Positions 57,657 through 64,000 of a stretch of 64,000 nt of DNA are shown in pieces. A program made the translations under genes and the position numbers. The stretch covers positions 1 through 64,000 of the forward strand of contig JBAOID010000003.1 in NCBI GenBank assembly GCA_037045435.1. Direction: 5' to 3'. Under the pieces are notes generated by a model. That model did no database searches, was not told the origin of the DNA, and worked only from the letters and a program-made list of their open reading frames with translations. Source of the stretch: CBDUEF01 sp018063485. Its GTDB lineage: Bacteria > Pseudomonadota > Alphaproteobacteria > Rhodobacterales > Rhodobacteraceae. How positions within the stretch are numbered: position 1 is the stretch's first letter; each line of letters starts with the position of its first letter.

Positions 57657-58364
57657 ATGGAGCAGGTTCTGGTCACTGGCGCGACAAGCGGGATCGGTCG
57701 GGCAATTGCCGTTGCATTGCAGCAGGCAGGCTATGCCGTTACCGCCGTAGGGCGCAATCGCGCTGCGCTGGCCGATATTGCGGCCGCAGGTATGCAAACG
57801 CTTTGCCTGGATCTGACAGACCGGAACGCTGTGAGCGCCGCGTTGGCCGGGCGGTCGATCGACATTCTTGTGAACAATGCCGGTGTCATGCCGCCTCCGG
57901 GACCATTTGATGAAATGGACATGAACGCCATCGACCAGACTCTGGCCGTAAACCTGCAATCCGTGCTATGGTTGACGCGGTTGATCGTGCCCCAGATGCG
58001 GGCGCGAAAATCCGGGCATGTTGTCTTTACGGGGTCATCCGCCGCCCATGCGCCGGGTGCGAATTTTGCGGTATATGCCGCAACCAAGTCCGCGATTTCG
58101 GCCTTTGCAACGGCGCTGAGGGCCGAGGTTTCCGTTGACGGTTTGCGGGTGACCGAACTTGTCCCCGGTCGGGTTGAAACGGCGCTTTACGCCAAGGTTC
58201 TGACCGAAGCCACCCGTGATGCGATGTATGCCGGCGGCACGGCGCTGCAACCTTCCGATCTGGCCGAAGTCCTGCTCGCAGTATTGCGACTGCCGCCCCG
58301 CGCCAATGTGACCAGGTTGGATATCATGCCCACTCGGCCGGTTGCTGCCATCAAGTTGAAATGA
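57657..58364 (+). CDS. Short-chain dehydrogenase/reductase (YdfG-like)
   Basis: Start at 57,657 (MEQVLVTGATSGIGRAIAVAL) after tgggagg; the frame is open 180 bases further upstream but the SDR begins here. ILVNNAGVMPPPGPF, VFTGSSAAHAPGANFAVYAATKSAIS (Ser, Tyr-x3-Lys), VTELVPGRVET. 235 residues. Similar to the YdfG 3-hydroxy-acid dehydrogenase group, which acts on serine and 3-hydroxyisobutyrate. Confidence 0.9.
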   Translation: MEQVLVTGATSGIGRAIAVALQQAGYAVTAVGRNRAALADIAAAGMQTLCLDLTDRNAVSAALAGRSIDILVNNAGVMPPPGPFDEMDMNAIDQTLAVNLQSVLWLTRLIVPQMRARKSGHVVFTGSSAAHAPGANFAVYAATKSAISAFATALRAEVSVDGLRVTELVPGRVETALYAKVLTEATRDAMYAGGTALQPSDLAEVLLAVLRLPPRANVTRLDIMPTRPVAAIKLK

Positions 58365-58371
58365 GGAAAAC

Positions 58372-59121
58372 GTGAGAGATCTGAACCTTGTGATCGTAGG
58401 CGGCGGTGCCGGACTTGGTGCGCTTCTGGCCAAGATGGCGGTGGAGGCGGATGCCACGGGAATTGGCATCATCGACATCAACGTTGAGACGGCAGACGCC
58501 GTGCTGGCACCCGCGCGGGCGAAGGGCCTGAAAGCGGTGGCGGTGGCCTGTGATATCCGCACCGCTGCCGCATCGCATGAAGCCTTTGGTCAAGTGGCGG
58601 CTGTCCTTGGCCGGGTTGATACGTTGATCAACTGCGCCGCGATCTACCCCCGTCGCCCCACGCTGGGCGTCACCGATGAGGAATGGGATCTCTCAAATGC
58701 CATCAATATCAAGGGCACCTATCACATGATGGTGGCCGCGATCGAGCACATGCGCGCGCAGTCTCCCAAAGAGCATGTGCGCGGCCGCATCGTCAACATC
58801 ACCTCGGTGGATGCCTTCAAGGCTCATCCCAAGAATATTCACTATGCCGCAACCAAGGCCGCAGTCGTCAGCCTGACCCGTTCAGTTGCGGATCATGTGG
58901 CGCCCGACGGGATCCTGGTCAACTCGGTTGCTCCGGCCGGCATGGCAACACAAAAGGCAGCAGCCAGCGGTTTTCTCGGCGAGCTCGCCAAGGCAAGCCC
59001 ACTGGGCCGTGGCGCACAACCGCCCGAGATTGCAGAATGGGTGCTGATGGCCGGCGGGCCGAAGAACACCTACATGACCGGTGAAAACATCATTGTTTCA
59101 GGAGGATACATCTACGCTTGA
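58372..59121 (+). CDS. Short-chain dehydrogenase/reductase
   Basis: 249 residues from a GTG at 58,372, seven bases after the previous stop. LNLVIVGGGAGLGALLAKMA (modified Gly-rich loop), TLINCAAIYPRRPTLGV, VNITSVDAFKAHPKNIHYAATKAAV (Ser, Tyr-x3-Lys), VAPAGMATQKAAA, and NTYMTGENIIVSGGYIYA at the end. Tight spacing makes it part of the same operon. A small hairpin (CCTTGCC-GGCAAGG, 59,131-59,152) follows before the transporter. Confidence 0.9.
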   Translation: MRDLNLVIVGGGAGLGALLAKMAVEADATGIGIIDINVETADAVLAPARAKGLKAVAVACDIRTAAASHEAFGQVAAVLGRVDTLINCAAIYPRRPTLGVTDEEWDLSNAINIKGTYHMMVAAIEHMRAQSPKEHVRGRIVNITSVDAFKAHPKNIHYAATKAAVVSLTRSVADHVAPDGILVNSVAPAGMATQKAAASGFLGELAKASPLGRGAQPPEIAEWVLMAGGPKNTYMTGENIIVSGGYIYA

Positions 59122-59225
59122 GCGAACCATCCTTGCCACGGGCAGGGCAAGGCACCGGCGCGAAACAAGGCGGAACCGGCGCTTCGAACAACCGCCTGCG
59201 TCACATTTCAACAAGGAACATCTTC

Positions 59226-60257
59226 ATGAAAACCGCGATCAAACTCACTCTCGTCGCCAGCGCGCTGGCATTTTCGGCAGGTCTGGCAAAGGCCGAGACC
59301 GGCGACACGCTGAAGGCCGTTCAGGCGCGCGGCATCCTCAACTGCCCCGGCGACATCGGGTCGTTCTTCGGCTTCGCCGAGGTGGATGACAAGGGCGTCT
59401 GGAAAGGTCTGGATATCGAGCTGTGCCACGCCATCGCCACGGCGATCTTTGCCGACCCGACCAAATCCAACATCGTACCGATCGACTGGGCACAACGCTG
59501 GCCGTCACTGCAATCGGGCGATATCGACATCGTCATCAAGGCGTCGGGTGGCACGCTGAGCCGTGACACCGAACTGGGTCTGCAGTTTTCCAACTCCTAC
59601 TACCTCGGCACGACCAAGGTGTTGGCGCATAAGGAACTGAACCTGACCTCGCTGAAAGATGCCGAGGGCGGCTCGATCTGTGTGCCGGCTTCAACCTCGA
59701 CCGAACGTCAAGTCAGCTCGTATCTGGCGTCGCGAGGCATAAAGATGGAGATCGTGGCGATCGAGAAGAACGAGGAAGTAGAGGCCGCGTATTTCTCGGG
59801 CCGCTGCGACACCTACGCACAGCTCGGCCCGGTGGTTGCGATTGCCGCTTCGCAGTCTGAAGACCCGTCCAGCCACATTTTGCTGCCCGACGTTCTGGCG
59901 CTGGAGCCGCAAGTGATGATCGTCCGTCAAGGCGACGACAACTGGGTCGACATCGCCAACTGGACGCTGGGGGCGATGCTGTTTGCTGAACAGGAGGGCA
60001 TTTCTTCGGCCAATGTGGATGAGATGAAGGCCAACCCGCCGTCGGTTGATATCGGCAAGTTCCTGGGCGCGACCCCGGGTGTCGGCAAGGGTCTTGGCCT
60101 GTCGGATGACTGGGCCTATAACGTCATCAAGAAGGTCGGCAACTATTCCGAGATCTTCGAGCGCAGCCTCGGCCAAGAGTCACCTTACAAGATGCCGCGC
60201 GAAACGACCGCGCTGTGGAAAGACGGCGGTGTGTTGTTCCCGTTGGTGTTTGACTGA
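59226..60257 (+). CDS. aapJ: Amino-acid ABC-transporter substrate-binding protein, AapJ-like
   Basis: 343 residues from ATG 59,226, whose signal peptide MKTAIKLTLVASALAFSAG is cleaved near AKAE. DTLKAVQARGILNCPGD, GLDIELCHAIATAIFAD, RWPSLQSGDIDIVIKASGGTLSRD and WTLGAMLFAEQEGISSANVD are the pattern of general L-amino-acid binding proteins (AapJ/BztA). Delivers the solute to AapQM in the periplasm. The ligand is a polar amino acid or analogue. Confidence 0.92.
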   Translation: MKTAIKLTLVASALAFSAGLAKAETGDTLKAVQARGILNCPGDIGSFFGFAEVDDKGVWKGLDIELCHAIATAIFADPTKSNIVPIDWAQRWPSLQSGDIDIVIKASGGTLSRDTELGLQFSNSYYLGTTKVLAHKELNLTSLKDAEGGSICVPASTSTERQVSSYLASRGIKMEIVAIEKNEEVEAAYFSGRCDTYAQLGPVVAIAASQSEDPSSHILLPDVLALEPQVMIVRQGDDNWVDIANWTLGAMLFAEQEGISSANVDEMKANPPSVDIGKFLGATPGVGKGLGLSDDWAYNVIKKVGNYSEIFERSLGQESPYKMPRETTALWKDGGVLFPLVFD

Positions 60258-60269
60258 TCAGATTAACCG

Positions 60270-60298
60270 AACCGTGCCGGCGCAGTGCCGGCGCGGTT
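60270..60298 (+). terminator. GC-rich hairpin between aapJ and aapQ (partial terminator or mRNA stabiliser)
   Basis: AACCGTGCCGGC (60,270-60,281), five-base loop, GCCGGCGCGGTT (60,287-60,298), followed by cttccttccct. Such hairpins after binding-protein genes raise the binding protein over the permeases. Confidence 0.7.
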
Positions 60299-60328
60299 CT
60301 TCCTTCCCTCCATGCACGAAAGATCACG

Positions 60329-61507
60329 ATGACAATACCGTCATTCTGGCACAGCAAGGTGGCGCGCAAATTCGCGCTGCAAACGGGCTATGTTGCAGTT
60401 CTGGCCGCTGTGATCATTGGTGCCACCCTGGCGGCACGGGCCAATCTTGCCGCGCAGGGCCTGACGTCGGGCTTTGACTTTCTGTGGAAGGCGACCGGAT
60501 GGGAGATGAACTTCACACTCCTGCCCGTTGCGCCCACAGATCCCTATTGGTGGTATCTTTTGCTTGGCCTGATGAACACGCTGTTCATGGGCGTGATCGG
60601 TCTGGCAGGCGCTTCGGTCATCGGCCTTACCGTAGGGCTGATGAGGTCGGGGAGCAATCCGGCGGCGCGCCTGCTTGCCACAACTTATATCGAGATCTTC
60701 CGCAACCTGCCGCTGATCCTGCAACTGTTCTTCTGGTATGCGTTGGCCAATGCGCTGCCCGCGCCCCGGCAAGCGATAACATTCGCAGGCTCGGTGATCA
60801 GCTCGCGCGGGATCTATCTGCCGGGTCTGACGGTCGGTCAGGGCGCCGTAGCGCTTGCGGTGCTGGTGGTGCTTGTTGGTGCGACGCTGGCGATTTGGGT
60901 CGCCACCGCGCGCAGGTTCCGCCGGATGGCGCAAAACGATCAACGCAGACTTGCTCTGGGCTGTTTGATCACCGGGCTGATTGCCGCAACGGTGGCCCTG
61001 TTTGCGGGCCATGTTCCGGCGCAACCCTGGCTGACTTTTCCGCAACTCGCGGGTCTGCGCATTGATGGCGGCATTCGCATTCAACCTGAGTTTTACAGCC
61101 TTGCGATCGCCATCATGACCTATGGTGGTGCCTATGTGGGCGAAATCGTTCGCGGCGGCTTCAAGGCAGTCGGGCGTGGCCAAATGGAAGCCGCACGCGC
61201 CCTGGGCCTGTCGCCTTTGCAGGTGTTCAGCCGGGTTCGGATGCCGCTGGCTTTGCGCGCCATGCTGCCGATCCTGATCAACCAATATGTCTGGCTTATC
61301 AAAGCCACGACCCTGGGTATCGCCGTCGGCTTTTCGGATTTTTTCATGGTCATCGCCAGCTCCATCACACATTCCGGGCAAACACTTGAATTTATTGGGA
61401 TCCTGATGGGTGGTTTCCTTGCGATCAACTTCTCGCTTGCGGCAGTGCTGAACAAATTAAATCGGGCCATCGCGTTGAAGGGCCATCAGACCACGGGTGC
61501 CACATGA
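60329..61507 (+). CDS. aapQ: Amino-acid ABC-transporter permease, AapQ-like
   Basis: 392 residues, intact, long like AapQ/BztB. First segment YVAVLAAVIIGATLAARANL, then GVIGLAGASVIGLTVGLMRS, the Pro-rich NLPLILQLFFWYALANALPAP, and the EAA loop GRGQMEAARALGLSPLQVFSRVRMP. Overlaps aapM by four bases. Confidence 0.93.
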   Translation: MTIPSFWHSKVARKFALQTGYVAVLAAVIIGATLAARANLAAQGLTSGFDFLWKATGWEMNFTLLPVAPTDPYWWYLLLGLMNTLFMGVIGLAGASVIGLTVGLMRSGSNPAARLLATTYIEIFRNLPLILQLFFWYALANALPAPRQAITFAGSVISSRGIYLPGLTVGQGAVALAVLVVLVGATLAIWVATARRFRRMAQNDQRRLALGCLITGLIAATVALFAGHVPAQPWLTFPQLAGLRIDGGIRIQPEFYSLAIAIMTYGGAYVGEIVRGGFKAVGRGQMEAARALGLSPLQVFSRVRMPLALRAMLPILINQYVWLIKATTLGIAVGFSDFFMVIASSITHSGQTLEFIGILMGGFLAINFSLAAVLNKLNRAIALKGHQTTGAT

Positions 61508-62589
61508 TCCGGGCCCTGGATTCAGCCTCCGGTGCCGCGCGTTTGAAACGGCTGCGAAAAGACTATTTCGGCTCGGCAGGCACTACGCTGATGACCGCCA
61601 CCAGCGTGGCGATCATGGTGCTGTTGCTGTGGAAGCTCTTTGACTGGGCGGTTGTGAATGCCACCTTTGCCGCCGATGGCAGCCAACAGCTTTGTTCGAA
61701 CCGGAGCGGTGCTTGCTGGTCGGTCATTGCAGCGCGCTGGCGCGTGGTCATGTTCGGGATCTATCCGTATGAAGAGCAGTGGCGCTCGGCGCTGGCCTGT
61801 GGGGCGGTGATTGTGGTGATGGTGCTGTCGTGCATCCCGCGCCTTTGGGGATTTGGCAAACTTGCTCTGATCTGGGGTCTGGGCGCTCTGGTCTTTTACA
61901 TCCTGATGCGGGGCGGCGTGCTGGGTCTTGCCATCGTAAACGAACAGCAATGGGGTGGGCTGCCGCTCACGCTTTTCATCTTTGTCGCCACTGCGGTGAT
62001 CGGGATGCCGCTGGCTATCGCCCTTGCGCTGCTGCGCCGGTCGGAAATGCCTGTCGTGGCGCGTGTCACCGGATGGATCATTGACACCGTGCGGTCGTTG
62101 CCGCTGCTGGCGATCCTGTTCACCTGCGCGATAGTCATGCCTTTCATGCTGCCGGGGTTTCTGATTGGCGAAAAACTCTATCGGGTGCTGTTTGGTGCCG
62201 CATTGTTCTTTGCAGCCTATCAGGCCGAGATCATCCGTGGTGGGTTTCAGGGCATTCCCCAAGGCCAGGAAGAGGCCGCCAAGGCGCTTGGCCTAAGCTA
62301 CTGGCAACGCATCGGCCGTATCGTTCTGCCACAGGCATTCCGCCTGTCGCTGCCCGCCACGATCAATCAGTTCGTGATCGCCTTCATGGAATCCTCGTTA
62401 TTCGTCGTCGTCGGCTTTGTCGAGTTGTTGGCTGCGGGGAATATTGCCTTCAAGACGGGTGAATGGAAGTTCGCCTATGCCGAAGTCTACGCTTTTGTCG
62501 CAGTGATCTACTTCGCATTCGTTTTCGGCCTTTCGCGCTATGGTGCCTATCTTGAGGCACGCATGAACGCCGGCCAACGCAAGGATTGA
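61504..62589 (+). CDS. aapM: Amino-acid ABC-transporter permease, AapM-like
   Basis: 361 residues, intact. Large periplasmic loop in the N-terminal part (CSNRSGACWSVIAARWRVVMFG), then IFVATAVIGMPLAIALALLRR, RSLPLLAILFTCAIVMPFML, the EAA loop PQGQEEAAKALGLSYWQRIGRIVLPQ and FMESSLFVVVGFVELLAAG. Partner of AapQ. Confidence 0.93.
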   Translation: MIRALDSASGAARLKRLRKDYFGSAGTTLMTATSVAIMVLLLWKLFDWAVVNATFAADGSQQLCSNRSGACWSVIAARWRVVMFGIYPYEEQWRSALACGAVIVVMVLSCIPRLWGFGKLALIWGLGALVFYILMRGGVLGLAIVNEQQWGGLPLTLFIFVATAVIGMPLAIALALLRRSEMPVVARVTGWIIDTVRSLPLLAILFTCAIVMPFMLPGFLIGEKLYRVLFGAALFFAAYQAEIIRGGFQGIPQGQEEAAKALGLSYWQRIGRIVLPQAFRLSLPATINQFVIAFMESSLFVVVGFVELLAAGNIAFKTGEWKFAYAEVYAFVAVIYFAFVFGLSRYGAYLEARMNAGQRKD

Positions 62590-62592
62590 ACC

Positions 62593-63339
62593 ATGGACAT
62601 GAATATTCCCGCCATCGAAATCCGCAATCTCGACAAGTTTTATGGCGCGTTTCAAGCGCTGCGCGGGATCAATTTCAAGGTTGCCAAAGGCGAGAAAGTG
62701 GTGGTTTGCGGGCCATCCGGCTCAGGCAAGTCGACGATGATCCGCTGTATCAACCAGCTAGAGGAACATGACGCCGGGGAGATCCGGGTCTTTGGCACCC
62801 TTCTTGACGACAATCTGGCCTCGCTTGAAGCAATCCGCCGCGAGGTTGGCATGGTGTTTCAGCAGTTCAATCTTTTCCCGCACATGACCGTGCTGGAAAA
62901 TTGCACACTCGCTCCGATGTTGGTGCGAAAGATGCCTCGGTCAGAGGCCGAAACCATCGCGATGCGCTATCTAGAAAAAGTCCGTATCCCAGAGCAGGCA
63001 CAGAAGTTCCCCGGACAGCTTTCTGGCGGCCAGCAACAGCGGGTGGCCATCGCGCGCGCGCTGTGCATGCAGCCCGAAATCCTGCTGTTCGACGAGCCGA
63101 CCAGCGCACTTGACCCTGAAATGATCGCCGAGGTGCTGGACGTGATGGTCACCTTGGCCCTGGAGGGAATGACCATGGTCTGCGTGACGCATGAGATGGG
63201 CTTTGCGCGCAAGGTCGCCGACCGGGTTATCTTCATGGATAAGGGCGAGATAATCGAAGAGGCCCCCCCGGAGGATTTCTTTGGCGCGCCGAAAAGCGAC
63301 AGGACGCGCCTCTTTCTTTCCCAGGTTCTTGGCCATTGA
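62593..63339 (+). CDS. aapP: Amino-acid ABC-transporter ATPase, AapP-like
   Basis: 248 residues, intact. Walker A GPSGSGKST, Q-loop MVFQQFNLFPHMTVLEN, signature LSGGQQQRVAIARAL, Walker B ILLFDEPTSALDPEM, switch VTHEMGFARKVADRVIFMD. Polar-amino-acid-uptake subfamily. Last gene of the aap operon; it converges on the LuxR-type gene. Confidence 0.95.
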   Translation: MDMNIPAIEIRNLDKFYGAFQALRGINFKVAKGEKVVVCGPSGSGKSTMIRCINQLEEHDAGEIRVFGTLLDDNLASLEAIRREVGMVFQQFNLFPHMTVLENCTLAPMLVRKMPRSEAETIAMRYLEKVRIPEQAQKFPGQLSGGQQQRVAIARALCMQPEILLFDEPTSALDPEMIAEVLDVMVTLALEGMTMVCVTHEMGFARKVADRVIFMDKGEIIEEAPPEDFFGAPKSDRTRLFLSQVLGH

Positions 63340-63357
63340 ACGGCAGTGTTGTTGCGG

Positions 63358-64000
63358 TCAGGAGGGGGTATCCACGCCATCTACACCGCCGTCCTGAAAC
63401 CACAGCACGCCAGTCAGCATTTTGCGCAGCAGTTCGGGTTGGCCGCTGATCCCGCAGCGGGCAAAGATCTGTTTGGAGGCGCTGCGCGCGGTCTCTATCG
63501 TCCAGCCGAGGTCCGTTGCCGCATCGCGAAGGGTGAACCCGTCACACAGCAGCGCCGCCAGCCGCGCTTCGCTGCGGTTCAGGCCAAGGGCGCGCGCAAT
63601 CCGGTCAAGTGGCAGCAATCTGGCTGCCGTCACCCCGCGCAAGATACCGATCAGGGCCCGGCGCTCTCCCCATAGACCTGCCCTGATCGACAGATGCAAA
63701 GGCGGAGTCGCTGACAGGGCGACTGATACGGGCTGCCCAGGATCGGCCAGCGCGGCACTCAGCCCCTGGCGCAGCGCGCGGGCGCGAAGCGGATCGGCGC
63801 AGTCCAGCCGCCCATGGCTGGGCAGGCTCAGGCCGCTTTGCGCCTCGATCATCGTCCGCGCGGCAGGAGAAATATCGAGGAGTTCCGCCTGAGGGGGTGA
63901 ATATGATCGCCCCCGCTCCAAGCTGTCGGGAAATATCCCGGTCTATGGCGGCGCGGGCGCGGGCATCGCGCAGACGCAACCATATCCCCATCGCCTGCCC
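63358..64000 (-). CDS. LuxR-type HTH regulator, partial (runs off the right edge; one frameshift)
   Basis: The C-terminal HTH is clear: LNRSEARLAALLCDGFTLRDAATDLGWTIETARSASKQIFARCGISGQPELLRKML. The part before it (RGRSYSPPQAELLDISPAARTM, SVALSATPPLHLSIRAG) is a ligand or PAS-like domain common to this alphaproteobacterial group. A shift near 63,905-63,915 leads into the frame RLRDARARAAIDRDISRQLG, open to the window end. The true start is outside. Confidence 0.75.

Noticed and set aside
60341..61381. 346-codon minus-strand frame opposite aapQ
   Set aside because: Antisense shadow of a membrane permease gene; strongly hydrophilic and without motifs.

Overview
The window reads as two unrelated bacterial DNAs joined head to head. 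Bases 1 to about 25,110 have mixed GC and AT-rich intergenic stretches. They carry the core order rpsB-tsf-pyrH-frr-cdsA, a short EF-Ts, lipoproteins with clear lipoboxes and two SPINDLY-type glycosyltransferases. This side is a diderm-like bacterium that I cannot place firmly; a non-photosynthetic relative of Cyanobacteria (Melainabacteria/Sericytochromatia/Blackallbacteria type) is a guess. From about 25,130 to 64,000 the DNA is GC-rich, with long antisense shadow ORFs, and the gene families look like Rhodobacterales (Alphaproteobacteria). The change falls inside the C-terminal part of an ABC-transporter ATPase gene, so a misassembly in a metagenome contig is the simplest explanation.

Many genes on both sides are cut by single-base indels, clustered in patches (most of 1-22 kb, 25-28 kb, 47.6-49.7 kb), while other stretches (28-34 kb, 38-42 kb, 49.7-52 kb, 54.7-63.3 kb) are nearly clean. 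I read these as low-coverage sequence errors, not gene decay. Coordinates of frameshifted genes span the whole reconstructed gene.

Left part: a SPINDLY fragment; two tandem receiver-only response regulators; an amidase lipoprotein; sppA; a DUF5995-like gene; a protein made of about 95-residue tandem repeats; tRNA-Pro(GGG); an MBL-fold lipoprotein; an outer-membrane-like protein; murE; an unknown gene; an esterase; rpsB-tsf-pyrH-frr-cdsA; three glycosyltransferases; a TPR-SPINDLY gene; a Pro/Gln/Tyr-rich membrane protein; a double cyclic-nucleotide-domain protein; a secreted LolA-like protein; and yraN.

Right part, locus A (25.1-41.6 kb): an apparent amino-sugar catabolic regulon. It has a sugar ABC transporter, a Gfo/Idh/MocA dehydrogenase, a ROK kinase, a D-threonine-aldolase-like PLP enzyme, two M81 (MlrC-like) metallohydrolases, an NTF2-like protein, an RpiR regulator, an SDR, a GH20 hexosaminidase without signal peptide, an MFS transporter and CutC. 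Similar GAAAAT-(N1-2)-ATTTTC palindromes lie before the leftward operons and the regulator. The enzyme set suggests an oxidative route from N-acetylhexosamine through hexosaminate to 2-keto-3-deoxy acid.

Locus B (43.5-63.3 kb) is a second catabolic cluster. It has an HpcH/HpaI aldolase, glycerate 2-kinase, an acetolactate-synthase-like TPP enzyme, HyuA/HyuB, an aminotransferase, a uronate-dehydrogenase-like enzyme, a FAD oxidase, an AroE-like dehydrogenase, RidA, three SDRs, a GntR/FadR regulator and an Aap-type amino-acid ABC transporter. A TGTATGAYGAC motif is shared by its promoter regions. Its substrate is not evident; a nitrogen-containing sugar acid or sugar-amino-acid conjugate fits best. 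A LysR gene followed by a MITE-like inverted repeat separates A and B, and a LuxR-type regulator runs off the right edge.
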